A stretch of 64,000 nt of DNA, from contig NZ_ALWO02000031.1 in NCBI RefSeq assembly GCF_000295935.2, positions 120,300-184,299 on the forward strand, written 5' to 3'. Position 1 is the first letter of the stretch; every line of letters begins with the position of its first letter. Source of the DNA: Indibacter alkaliphilus LW1 (lineage in GTDB: Bacteria; Bacteroidota; Bacteroidia; Cytophagales; Cyclobacteriaceae). Of this stretch, positions 1 to 7,691 are shown piece after piece. Under the pieces are notes generated by a model that did not search any database, was not told where the DNA came from, and saw only the letters and a list, made by a program, of their open reading frames with translations. The translations under genes were made by a program, and so were the position numbers.

Positions 1-923
1 GGGTAGTCGGTTTGGATTATAACCTTGCCTCTGCGGATAATAAATGGACCGGTAAGTTTTTCTATCACCAATCTTTCAGCCCGGATGTGACAGGGGATTC
101 AAAATCACATGCAAGTCACTTGAGTTACAATACCAAGAAATGGATCGTACGTTGGAACCATGAATATGTAGGTGAAAACTACAATGCAGAAGTAGGCTTT
201 GTGCCAAGGTCTTCCTACTGGAGGTTTGAGCCAAGCATGATGTACAGATTGGTGTCCAATAGCAGTAAGATCTTTCAACAGACCTTCCAATTGGCTTATG
301 ATGTTTATACTGATGAGAGCTTTGGTCTGAAAACTGATGAAAGGATGACCTTTGCTTACAGGCTTTATTTTAAAAACACATCCACATTACAATTCCGGGT
401 ATTTAATGAATATGTGTATTTGTTCAGTCCTTTTGATCCGACCAGAACAGGTGGAGAACAATTAGCTGCCGGAACGGATTACTCCTATACCCGAACAGGA
501 TTGACGTATTCTTCTGATTCCAGAAAGCTTTTCAATTATTCCAGTACTGTGTATGCAGGGGAATATTTTAATGGGGAAAGACTTTTTGTCAATACGAATA
601 TCAATTATAGGTTTCAGCCCTATGGGAATATTTCACTTTTTGCCGAGTACAATAAAATTGATATGCCGGATCCATACAATGATGCCAGTCTATGGCTTGT
701 TGGACCTAAAATGGATGTTTCCTTTACCGACAAACTATTCCTGAGCACTTTTGTGCAGTACAATTCTCAGATTGATAATGTTAACATTAACACCCGTTTT
801 CAGTGGAGATTCAAACCAGTTTCTGATTTATTTGTTGTCTTCACAGACAATTATCATCCAGAGAGCTTACAAATTAAAAACCGTGCATTAATTTTGAAGC
901 TGACTTATTGGATCAACGTGTAA
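1..923 (+). CDS. DUF5916-type outer-membrane protein, C-terminal part
   Basis: The reading frame is open to the left edge of the window (GTA GTC GGT TTG in frame), so only the last 300 or so residues of a larger protein are present. The sequence is a run of amphipathic strands rich in Tyr, Phe, Asn and Ser, ending in an aromatic-basic strand and the terminal residues TYWINV, as expected of an outer-membrane beta-barrel. This matches the C-terminal half of DUF5916 proteins, which usually carry an N-terminal CBM9-like carbohydrate-binding domain and are widespread in Bacteroidota; family assignment is from memory. A role at the cell surface, perhaps in glycan or peptide handling, is inference. 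The next gene starts 12 bp downstream on the same strand, but a functional link is not evident. Confidence 0.75.
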   Translation, partial: VVGLDYNLASADNKWTGKFFYHQSFSPDVTGDSKSHASHLSYNTKKWIVRWNHEYVGENYNAEVGFVPRSSYWRFEPSMMYRLVSNSSKIFQQTFQLAYDVYTDESFGLKTDERMTFAYRLYFKNTSTLQFRVFNEYVYLFSPFDPTRTGGEQLAAGTDYSYTRTGLTYSSDSRKLFNYSSTVYAGEYFNGERLFVNTNINYRFQPYGNISLFAEYNKIDMPDPYNDASLWLVGPKMDVSFTDKLFLSTFVQYNSQIDNVNINTRFQWRFKPVSDLFVVFTDNYHPESLQIKNRALILKLTYWINV

Positions 924-935
924 AGGAAAGCGGGA

Positions 936-2042
936 ATGTTTAATTTATTTAAGAAGAAAAAAGAAGAAAATAATAAAGGTGATCAATATCTCTCTCTCAA
1001 GATCAGAGAAGTGGTAAAAGAAACGCCAGATACAGTCACTATTTTTTTTGAGCAGCCAGAGCCTTATCTCGATTATAAGGCAGGTCAATATCTAACAGTA
1101 ATTTTGGATGTCAATGGGAAAGAGGAGCGGAGATCCTACAGCCTTTGTACTTCTCCCTTTGTTGATCCCTATCCCGGGATCACTGTCAAGCGGGTTTCGG
1201 GGGGATTGGTTTCCAATTATCTGAATGATCAGATTAGACCGGGGAAAACCATAGAAATTATGAAACCCCTGGGGAACTTTGTCAGTGAGTACCACTCCAA
1301 AAACAAAAGGAATTTTGTAATGATTGCAGGCGGCTCTGGCATTACTCCAATTATGGGTATTACCAAATCTGTTTTGGTCAATGAGCCCGAATCTAAAGTG
1401 ACTTTGCTGTATTGCAGCCGTTCTGAAGATCAGATTATTTTCAAAAATGAACTGGAAAAGCTTGAAGAAAAATATGATGGTAGACTGATGGTTATTCATA
1501 ACCTCAGCAAACCCTTGGATTCATGGACCGGTCTGAAAGGAAGGCTGGATGCTGAAAAAATCAAGGATGTGCTAGATTCCACAGTGGAATTGAGAAAGGA
1601 TACCAATAGATTTTATGTCTGCGGCCCAGAAGGATTGATGAAAACTGGGATAGAAACTTTAAAACAGCTTGGTATTCCGGATGAAAGGATCATGGAAGAA
1701 AGCTTTTATTCTGACCTAGACGCCAAAGAGCAGGAAATGAAGGAAGCCGGACTCTTATCTCCCGAACTTACCCGCGAAGTAGAGGTGATTGTTGAAGGAG
1801 AAAGCTTTACCTTTGAGGTACCTGCGGGCAAAACAATCCTGGAAGCAGGACTGGATGAAGATGTAGATATGCCTTACAGTTGTCAAAGTGGTCTTTGTAC
1901 AGCATGCAGAGGCAGGTTGATTTCCGGAAAAGTGGACATGATTGAAGATGCAGGATTGAGTGAAAGTGAAATTGCGGAGGGATATATCCTCTGTTGTTCT
2001 TCAAAGCCCGCCAGCTCAGATATCAAAATAAACATTGAATAA
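936..2042 (+). CDS. PaaE/Hmp-like ferredoxin-NAD(P)H reductase with C-terminal 2Fe-2S domain
   Basis: This 368-residue protein passes electrons between NAD(P)H, a flavin and a plant-type 2Fe-2S cluster. Visible parts in order: a basic N-terminal tail (FNLFKKKKEE), an FAD-binding barrel with the RSYS motif near residue 65, an NAD(P)-binding domain with GGSGITP near residue 130 and YVCGPEG near residue 230, and a ferredoxin domain from about residue 280. The ferredoxin has the Cys pattern CQSGLCTAC followed by a distal Cys in YILCC, so all four cluster ligands are present. The architecture is that of PaaE, the reductase of the phenylacetyl-CoA epoxidase, and of related oxygenase reductases, but no paa genes are nearby, so the partner oxidase is unknown. 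The stop codon overlaps the TTG start of the following membrane-protein gene. Confidence 0.85.
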   Translation: MFNLFKKKKEENNKGDQYLSLKIREVVKETPDTVTIFFEQPEPYLDYKAGQYLTVILDVNGKEERRSYSLCTSPFVDPYPGITVKRVSGGLVSNYLNDQIRPGKTIEIMKPLGNFVSEYHSKNKRNFVMIAGGSGITPIMGITKSVLVNEPESKVTLLYCSRSEDQIIFKNELEKLEEKYDGRLMVIHNLSKPLDSWTGLKGRLDAEKIKDVLDSTVELRKDTNRFYVCGPEGLMKTGIETLKQLGIPDERIMEESFYSDLDAKEQEMKEAGLLSPELTREVEVIVEGESFTFEVPAGKTILEAGLDEDVDMPYSCQSGLCTACRGRLISGKVDMIEDAGLSESEIAEGYILCCSSKPASSDIKINIE

Positions 2043-2544
2043 AATAGCTTTGGACAAAGTCTTTATTAGAAAAAAATTCGACACCTTGGAAAGGAATGCA
2101 CTCATCATGATGGCCATTCCGCTTCCGTTTTTTGCATTATCCTATTTGTTTACCACAAGCAGTACGATAAGCTACCAGGTACCTGACCTTCCCTTGATTT
2201 TGGATACTTTATTGCTCACTTTGGTAATAGTGATGCTGGGAGTTCATTATTTCAATTTCCGGGCTGCTATCAAATCTGCCAGATTGGAGGGCAAAAGTCT
2301 TGAAGACAAAGTGCTAAGGTATTCACAAGCGACCATGAAGCGGCTTTGGGTACTATTTGTTGTAATTTTGCTTTGCGCAGCTGGTTTGTTGGTGTATCAA
2401 AATCCAGGATATACAATTTCCTTTGCGATTGCTTTGGTTTTCTTCTCTTTGGGAAAACCTACACCTGACAGAATCATAAGGTTACTCAAGTTGAGAGGTG
2501 AGGAAAAAGAAGAAATTGAAGCTTTGAAAATTAGAAACCGCTGA
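2035..2544 (+). CDS. Four-helix membrane protein of unknown function
   Basis: I do not recognise this 169-residue protein. It has four likely membrane helices (about residues 24-42, 52-70, 105-122 and 128-143) separated by short basic loops, and a charged C-terminal tail rich in Glu and Lys. No ATG lies near the 5' end. The chosen TTG at 2035 overlaps the stop of the preceding reductase by 8 bp, which suggests translational coupling; a second TTG at 2050 is an alternative. The overlap hints that the protein works with the reductase, for example as a membrane anchor or electron-transfer partner, but that is inference from position only. Confidence 0.6.
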   Translation: MNKIALDKVFIRKKFDTLERNALIMMAIPLPFFALSYLFTTSSTISYQVPDLPLILDTLLLTLVIVMLGVHYFNFRAAIKSARLEGKSLEDKVLRYSQATMKRLWVLFVVILLCAAGLLVYQNPGYTISFAIALVFFSLGKPTPDRIIRLLKLRGEEKEEIEALKIRNR

Positions 2545-2546
2545 TT

Positions 2547-2864
2547 TTATTCGGCATCGTGCCTTTTGGGGACACCAGGGTTTATAAAAGTAAAACCTCT
2601 TGCATCATTGCCTTCATAAAAATCCACCTTCATTCCCATCAAAAACATGTAGTGTTTCTTTTCTATTAAAATTGAAATCCCATCTATTTCAAACTGCTGG
2701 TCTCCTTCTTTGGGTTTGTCAAACCCAAGCATGTAGGACATTCCGCCGCATCCGCCTCCTTTCACTCCCACACGGAGGGAATAATCAGCCGGAATGTTTT
2801 TATTGTTGATAATGTTTTTGATTTCAGCTTGAGCTTTGTCAGTAATATTAATTGGGATAAGCAT
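2547..2864 (-). CDS. IscA/HesB-family protein lacking the C-terminal Cys pair
   Basis: This is an A-type iron-sulfur carrier fold of about 105 residues. The core motif RVGVKGGGCGGMSYMLGF is clear and supplies the first conserved Cys. The C-terminus, where the family normally carries Cys-Gly-Cys, reads GFTFINPGVPKRHDAE and has no cysteine at all, so two of the three usual ligands are missing. I place the start at the ATG at 2864; a TTG 15 bp further out would add MNCID. The gene is convergent with the gene at 2035-2544, with only 2 bp between the stops. It may be a degenerate or specialised carrier, or may bind metal through other residues. The fold assignment is firm, the biochemical role is not. 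Confidence 0.8.
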   Translation of the reverse strand: MLIPINITDKAQAEIKNIINNKNIPADYSLRVGVKGGGCGGMSYMLGFDKPKEGDQQFEIDGISILIEKKHYMFLMGMKVDFYEGNDARGFTFINPGVPKRHDAE

Positions 2865-3069
2865 GTCAATACAATTCAATTTTCCGTTATGAAGTTCAAA
2901 ATTACAGCTGAACTTAAGGAAATTCTTCGTCTACTTTATCAAAACCTGAAGATGGGAGATTTCCTTTTAACAAGATTTTGATTCTGGTTTTCAATCCTCA
3001 AAATAACGATTCCCAAAGTTTCAAAGCAATCAATATTTTCGGATATTCGACCCAAACTAAAAATAGACT

Positions 3070-3591
3070 ATGGAGTATTTGGCCGACTTATTAAAAATTG
3101 TATTACCGGCAGGGCTGGTTATCTACGGCATGTATCTCACCATCATGAGCTTTCTCAAAAAGGAAAGGGATAAAATGCTGGTAGAAATAAAAACTCAGAA
3201 CACCCAAACTATCCTTCCTATACGACTTCAGGCCGGAGAAAGAATTTGCTTGCTTTTGGAAAGGGTTACGCCAAACAATCTTATCAGAAGGGTGAACAGC
3301 CCTGAGTTTACCGCCCAGGATCTTTATCATAAATTGATTTATGAGATTCGGGAAGAATTCAACCACAACCTTTCACAGCAGGTTTATTTCACGGATGAGA
3401 CCTGGGAAAGTGTAAGGAGAGCTGTAGAAAGTGTGATCACAATGGTCAATACTGCTATGCAGGACATGCCGGATGAAGCAAGAGGTCTTGACCTGGCCAA
3501 AAGAATTTTTCAGATTTCCTTAGACCAAAAATCTGATACCATTCAGAAAGCATTAAGAAATGTAAAAGACGAAATCAGGATATTTTTCTAA
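3070..3591 (+). CDS. Conserved membrane-anchored hypothetical protein
   Basis: A 173-residue protein of the Bacteroidota type that I cannot assign a function. One N-terminal membrane helix (about residues 7-27) is followed by a cytoplasmic, highly charged helical domain. The segment LPIRLQAGERICLLLERVTP and the later helices with Trp and Arg resemble a conserved uncharacterised family seen beside YkvA genes. ATG start at 3070, stop 9 bp before the next gene. It is the first gene of a tight co-directional set running to 6717 (this gene, YkvA-like, NAD-binding protein, dtd, ABC ATPase), so co-transcription is likely. Confidence 0.65.
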   Translation: MEYLADLLKIVLPAGLVIYGMYLTIMSFLKKERDKMLVEIKTQNTQTILPIRLQAGERICLLLERVTPNNLIRRVNSPEFTAQDLYHKLIYEIREEFNHNLSQQVYFTDETWESVRRAVESVITMVNTAMQDMPDEARGLDLAKRIFQISLDQKSDTIQKALRNVKDEIRIFF

Positions 3592-3600
3592 ATTGTAAAC

Positions 3601-4017
3601 ATGACTTCATTCAAAGACAAATCATTTGATTTTTTTACTAAAGCGAAATTGCTGTATTCCAAAAAAGCTGAGGAGATAGCTGGGTCTGAGAATAAAATCA
3701 GAAAGCTGATTGAAAAAGTAAAACTTAGGCTCGAGACTGTATCCCATAATCCTAAAATTCAGGAGGCATTGGAACCTATTTTGGTTTTCAAAAGAATGCT
3801 GATAGCGCATAAAAAGAAAGATTTTAAAGTTTCCGGCAGAACTCTGGGATTGATCGTTCTGGGTTTGTTGTACTTTGTTACTCCTATAGACTTAATTCCT
3901 GATTTTATTCCTGTTATTGGCTATGTTGATGACCTTTCAGTGCTTTTGGCTGTTTTCAGTGCGGTAAGGGATGAGGTAGAGGAATTTAGAAAATGGGAGA
4001 AAACCAAGCTTTTTTGA
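3601..4017 (+). CDS. YkvA family (DUF1232) membrane protein
   Basis: This 138-residue protein has a charged helical N-terminal half (about residues 1-75) and a C-terminal membrane module with the DUF1232 hallmark TPIDLIPDFIPVIGYVDD (about residues 95-112). YkvA-type proteins are small integral membrane proteins of unknown function found widely in bacteria. The family match is clear from the Pro/Asp-rich hairpin. It sits in the middle of the 3070-6717 gene set with short spacers on both sides. No catalytic residues can be proposed. Confidence 0.85.
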   Translation: MTSFKDKSFDFFTKAKLLYSKKAEEIAGSENKIRKLIEKVKLRLETVSHNPKIQEALEPILVFKRMLIAHKKKDFKVSGRTLGLIVLGLLYFVTPIDLIPDFIPVIGYVDDLSVLLAVFSAVRDEVEEFRKWEKTKLF

Positions 4018-4050
4018 GCTTGTTGAATCAGTTGAAACTTTGAAGACTTT

Positions 4051-4770
4051 ATGATGCGAAAAATTGCTTTTTTGGCCGGTACTTCAGGCTTGGTGGGGAT
4101 GCAGACTCTTCACCTTCTGTTGCAAGATGAATCCTACGATATGATTATTTCTGTAGGAAGAAGAAAACTAGCACTCAAACATGGGAAATTGGTTCAAGTA
4201 GATGTTGATTTCAAAACCATTAGGAACCTGGACTTGGAAGCCAAATTGCGGGAAGAGGACCTGGGTGGAATATATTTCCCGCTGATAGAAGCTTTGCAGC
4301 GTAAGAAATTAGAAATCCATGCTTTTTGTTCACTGGGGACAACCATCAAATCCGCTGGATCCAAGGAAAAATTCTATGAAATAGACCATGACTTTGTGAT
4401 TAATTTTGCCCTATGGACTCAACAAATGGGAGCCAGTAAGTTTTTATATGTGAGTGCACTTGGTGCAGATCCGCAATCAAATGTATTCTATAATCAGGTA
4501 AAAGGTGAAGTGGAAGAGGACCTCAAAGTTGTTCCCTTTGATTATTTGGGCTTATTTGAACCTTCTCTTCTCCTAGGCAATAGAAATGAATTCAGGTTTG
4601 GAGAAGAGGCTGCAAAAATCCTGACCAAACCTTTGGTATGGCTCAAACTGGCCAAGAAATACAGACCCATTCATGATTATCAAGTCGCTAAGGCAATGAT
4701 TCATCATGCTAATGTAGAAAAGAAAGTAAAAGTGGAGGTAATCCCTTCCAAGGACATGCAACAGTTTTAA
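4051..4770 (+). CDS. NAD(P)-binding Rossmann protein, atypical SDR (TIP30/YbjT-like)
   Basis: A 239-residue atypical short-chain dehydrogenase. The nucleotide-binding loop is near the N-terminus (FLAGTSGLVGMQTL), a basic stretch with GRRK follows strand 2, and a segment FLYVSALGAD near residue 135 corresponds to the Ser/Tyr region of the fold. The classical YxxxK is replaced by FYNQVKGEVE, in which Tyr and Lys keep the expected spacing (Y-N-Q-V-K). Overall it resembles the HTATIP2/TIP30 and oxidoreductase-like NAD(P)H-binding group. Substrate unknown. The start is a double ATG. The stop is 4 bp before dtd, indicating an operon. Confidence 0.75.
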   Translation: MMRKIAFLAGTSGLVGMQTLHLLLQDESYDMIISVGRRKLALKHGKLVQVDVDFKTIRNLDLEAKLREEDLGGIYFPLIEALQRKKLEIHAFCSLGTTIKSAGSKEKFYEIDHDFVINFALWTQQMGASKFLYVSALGADPQSNVFYNQVKGEVEEDLKVVPFDYLGLFEPSLLLGNRNEFRFGEEAAKILTKPLVWLKLAKKYRPIHDYQVAKAMIHHANVEKKVKVEVIPSKDMQQF

Positions 4771-4774
4771 AGCC

Positions 4775-5227
4775 ATGATAGCAGTTATTCAGAGAGTTTC
4801 GGAGTCAGCTGTAAAAGTAGAAGGGAAAATCATCGGGGAGATAGGTTCCGGGCTTATGGTCCTCTTGGGTATTGAGGAGTTGGATACACAGGAAGATACA
4901 GGTTGGCTAAGTAAAAAAATCGTCAACTTGAGAATTTTTCCCGACGAAAACGGAATAATGAATAAAAGCCTTTTGGATGTAGAAGGAGACATCCTGTTGA
5001 TTTCGCAATTTACCCTGCATGCCAGTACCAAAAAAGGAAACCGTCCTTCCTATATCAAAGCAGCCAAGCCTGATTTTGCCATTCCTATGTATGAAAAATT
5101 TATTACGGCTTTAGAATCCGATCTCGGAAAGCAAGTGCAAACAGGCGAATTCGGCGCAGATATGAAAGTTTCATTGGTCAATGATGGACCTGTCACCATT
5201 GTGATTGATTCCAAAAATAAAATTTAA
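4775..5227 (+). CDS. dtd: D-aminoacyl-tRNA deacylase
   Basis: A full-length DTD of 150 residues, a cytoplasmic proofreading enzyme that hydrolyses D-aminoacyl-tRNA (and Gly-tRNA-Ala) to recycle tRNA. The motifs are clear: N-terminal MIAVIQRV, the SQFTLHA segment near residue 78, the KGNRPSY loop, and the C-terminal Gly-cis-Pro motif within SLVNDGPVTI. Length and start fit the family. It lies 4 bp after the Rossmann-protein gene and 17 bp before the ABC ATPase gene, in an operon-like run. Confidence 0.96.
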   Translation: MIAVIQRVSESAVKVEGKIIGEIGSGLMVLLGIEELDTQEDTGWLSKKIVNLRIFPDENGIMNKSLLDVEGDILLISQFTLHASTKKGNRPSYIKAAKPDFAIPMYEKFITALESDLGKQVQTGEFGADMKVSLVNDGPVTIVIDSKNKI

Positions 5228-5244
5228 AAAACACCTAGCAGCAA

Positions 5245-6717
5245 TTGTCGACTCTTATTTCCATAAAAAAGGCTACAGTCAGGCACCTTGAAAAGATCGT
5301 GTTTCAAAATTTGGATTTTGAATGGGAAAAGGGAGAACATTGGGCTGTACTGAGTCACTCTGGGGCTGATTTGACTGCTTTTCTGGATACTTTAAGAGGT
5401 AGGACTATGGTCACGGAGGGAGTAATTGAAAGACCGTTCGCAAATGATTATCAGAAAATTAAAACAGCAGCCGGAGAGGTCAATTCTTTTAGAGATCTGA
5501 TAGCTGTAGTTTCACAAAAATATACTTTCAGGAATAAATCCAATCTTCAGAACTTTTATTATCAACAACGCTTCAACTCCATGGAATCAGAAGAAACGGC
5601 TACTGTAGAAGAGTTTCTTTTGGACATTCCGATCAAAAACACCGGATACTGGACACTCCAGAAAGTAATCAGCTTACTCCATTTGAACCAGTTGAAAGAC
5701 AAATCTCTGATCAAGCTATCTAATGGTGAAACGCGCAGGCTGGCTATTGCGCAAGCCCTCTTGCAAAACCCTAAGCTTCTTTTGATGGACCAGCCATTGA
5801 CGGGTTTGGATGTGCAAACCAGAGCGGAATTCGGTGATGTTTTACAGCAGGTGGTGAATTCGGGAACCCATATTGTGATGGGGACCAATCCTGAGGAAAT
5901 ACCCGATTGCATTACAGATATTGCAGTTTTGGGAAAAAAGAAAGTGCTGAAAATTCTTTCTGCAAAAGAAAAGGATCAAGTCAATTTAGATTTTGAGGAG
6001 GCCAAGGGCTTTGAGGACGACTTATTGAAGGGTCTGCTTTTGCCGTACCCATTATGCGGAGCAGATTCCATTCTTAGGTTGGAAAATGTTAATGTCCGCT
6101 ATGGTGAAAAACAAATTCTCCATGAAATAAACTGGAAAGTCAAAGCTGGAGAAAGATGGAGTCTTAAAGGTTCTAACGGAGCTGGGAAATCCACCTTGCT
6201 GAGTTTGATATTGGGTGAAAATCCGCAGGCTTATGCAAATGAGATTTACCTTTTTGACAGGAGAAGGGGAACTGGAGAAAGTATTTGGGATATCAAGAAA
6301 AAAATAGGATTTGTAGCGCCAGAGTTGAGCAGGTTTTTTCCAGGGAATCAGACTTGTCTAAAAGTGGTTTTGTCAGGATTGTTTGATACCATGGGCTTAT
6401 TCAGAAAAGTCAATCCCGATCAGGAAAGACTGGCCTTGGACTGGCTCAAGCTGTTTGGTTTGGAAGATACCAAAAGCAAATTAATGAAACAGGTTTCCCT
6501 GGAAAACCAACGCTTTATCCTGCTTGCCAGGGCGATGATCAAAAAACCTGATTTATTGGTACTGGACGAAGCCTCTCAAGGGATGGATATGAGGCAGCGA
6601 AGGATTTTTAAGGAAACAGTAAATAGAATTTGTGAATTGACTCCTGTGACCTTGATCTATGTCAGTCATTATGTAGAAGATATTCCGGAGGTGGTGGATA
6701 GGGAGTTTGGATTGTAG
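5245..6717 (+). CDS. Twin-domain ABC ATPase (ModF/PhrA-like) with one degenerate ATP site
   Basis: A 490-residue protein with two fused ABC nucleotide-binding domains and no membrane segment. NBD1 (about 1-240) has an intact signature (LSNGETRR) and Walker B (LLLMDQPLTGLD), but its Walker A is lost: LSHSGADLTAF has no GKS/T. NBD2 (about 275-490) has an intact Walker A (GSNGAGKST) and Walker B (LLVLDEASQGMD), but its signature is degenerate (VSLENQ). In a head-to-tail arrangement this leaves one complete composite site, Walker A of NBD2 with the signature of NBD1. The architecture resembles E. coli ModF/PhrA, whose function is poorly defined. The start is TTG at 5245; no ATG lies near the 5' end. 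Confidence 0.85.
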   Translation: MSTLISIKKATVRHLEKIVFQNLDFEWEKGEHWAVLSHSGADLTAFLDTLRGRTMVTEGVIERPFANDYQKIKTAAGEVNSFRDLIAVVSQKYTFRNKSNLQNFYYQQRFNSMESEETATVEEFLLDIPIKNTGYWTLQKVISLLHLNQLKDKSLIKLSNGETRRLAIAQALLQNPKLLLMDQPLTGLDVQTRAEFGDVLQQVVNSGTHIVMGTNPEEIPDCITDIAVLGKKKVLKILSAKEKDQVNLDFEEAKGFEDDLLKGLLLPYPLCGADSILRLENVNVRYGEKQILHEINWKVKAGERWSLKGSNGAGKSTLLSLILGENPQAYANEIYLFDRRRGTGESIWDIKKKIGFVAPELSRFFPGNQTCLKVVLSGLFDTMGLFRKVNPDQERLALDWLKLFGLEDTKSKLMKQVSLENQRFILLARAMIKKPDLLVLDEASQGMDMRQRRIFKETVNRICELTPVTLIYVSHYVEDIPEVVDREFGL

Positions 6718-6732
6718 ACTTTGAAGATAATA

Positions 6733-6765
6733 GATTGAAGATTGAAGATTGAAGATTTAAGATTT
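6733..6765. repeat. Heptamer tandem repeat GATTGAA
   Basis: Three perfect copies of GATTGAA (6733-6753) are followed by GATTTAA and a partial GATTT. It lies in the 238-bp spacer after the ABC ATPase gene. The rest of that spacer is AT-rich with loosely palindromic ATTCAT/GAATGA words (6858-6905) and no gene. Confidence 0.85.
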
Positions 6766-6955
6766 GGGCTTTGCGTTATTAATGAAAGGACTCGTAAATC
6801 GTACTTCATAAGCCTGAAATAATAAAGAAGCGAGAGATGAGGGATATGGTACCTTCGAAATTCATCATTCGATGTTCAATATTCATAATTTCGAATGAAG
6901 AATGATAAAGTATTGTCAGAGCAGAAGGATGAAGGATTAAGGAAATTTAGTCTTT

Positions 6956-7345
6956 CTATCCATATTGCTCCAAAAGTTTCCTTTTGAGCTGCCTTGGAGT
7001 CATGTTGTAAAATTTTTTGGAAGTATGGTAAACCCTATTTTCTTGGTCAATTAGAAAAACTGTATAATTGTAAGTAGTCATATCCTGAATGAAACTGTGG
7101 TCTGCGTCCGCAAATTGTGGCCTAAACACAGCATTTCCATGTGGGGCGATTACTAGGTTTCGCTGATTGAAAAAATAAACGAGGATTTCTCCTTTTTCAC
7201 CATTGTCGATTTCCATGTGTGCGGCTCCGATATGCAATTCCAAGATGTCTTTTGAGGCACCTACATAATGACGGGTTTTGGTAAGTGACCTGTCGCAAGA
7301 AGAGACCAAAATCAGAAAAAACAATATGACAAAATACCTTAGCAT
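6956..7345 (-). CDS. Small lipoprotein of unknown function
   Basis: A 129-residue secreted lipoprotein: hydrophobic signal (residues 2-16) ending in the lipobox LVSSC, then a compact domain of about 110 residues. The middle resembles a thioredoxin-like or DUF4174-like fold (strands such as EILVYFFNQ and YTVFLIDQENRVY), but the Cys pair of a thioredoxin is absent, so I give no function. The C-terminus reads MTPRQLKRKLLEQYG. Directly upstream on the same strand lies a decayed copy of the C-terminal 37 residues of this family, so the gene belonged to a tandem pair. ATG start at 7345 is supported by the signal peptide. Confidence 0.7.
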   Translation of the reverse strand: MLRYFVILFFLILVSSCDRSLTKTRHYVGASKDILELHIGAAHMEIDNGEKGEILVYFFNQRNLVIAPHGNAVFRPQFADADHSFIQDMTTYNYTVFLIDQENRVYHTSKKFYNMTPRQLKRKLLEQYG

Positions 7346-7356
7346 TTACTATTAAT

Positions 7357-7540
7357 TTAATCAACCCATATTAAAGAAGACGGATTGATTGAGGAAAGGT
7401 TTATGAACCAGCTTGATTTTCGAAGGTCCCCATATTGTTCCAATACCATGTATTCAAGGTTATAAGGGGTGGCTTGATAGAAATTTTTGGAGCTGTTTTA
7501 TACCCTGTCGTCTAAGTCAACCAGGGAACCCACATAGTTT
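7357..7540 (-). pseudogene. Decayed tandem copy of the 6956-7345 lipoprotein (C-terminus only)
   Basis: Read on the minus strand from 7540, the DNA encodes NYVGSLVDLDDRV, a stop, NSSKNFYQATPYNLEYMVLEQYG and then an extra tail ending with a stop near 7357. The intact neighbour reads NYTVFLIDQENRVYHTSKKF and continues to LLEQYG, so about 17 of 37 positions agree in register. The in-frame TAA stands where the intact gene has a Tyr codon. The part upstream of NYV is lost (a TGA precedes it). The remnant ends about 12 bp before the start codon of the intact gene. Confidence 0.7.
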
Positions 7541-7569
7541 CATTTTGTCTTAAGGATCAAAGAATTAAA

Positions 7570-7656
7570 ATGGCAGAGGTTATTAGGATTACTGAATTCA
7601 ATGAGGAAGCTCAGGCTTTGGCCAAAAAGGCAAAAAGAAAGAGGAATTTGGTGTGA
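7570..7656 (+). CDS. Possible 28-residue peptide
   Basis: An ATG at 7570 opens a frame encoding MAEVIRITEFNEEAQALAKK and a basic tail ending at TGA 7654-7656. It is charged, helical in character, and lies in otherwise unassigned DNA between the decayed lipoprotein copy and the phosphatase gene (opposite strand). It could be the truncated N-terminus of an antitoxin-like protein. I do not recognise it and it may be chance. Confidence 0.2.
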   Translation: MAEVIRITEFNEEAQALAKKAKRKRNLV

Positions 7657-7691
7657 AGCGGAATGGGGTAGGTTTTTCTCTAAAATTTTGA

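Noticed and set aside
1171..1180. ATCCCGGGAT palindrome in the first reductase gene
   Set aside because: It is shorter than the intron palindromes, does not have the TCCCG-N6-CGGGA form, and lies in an intact reading frame.
6733..6765. Heptamer repeats as a CRISPR array
   Set aside because: The units are 7 bp and contiguous, with no spacers.
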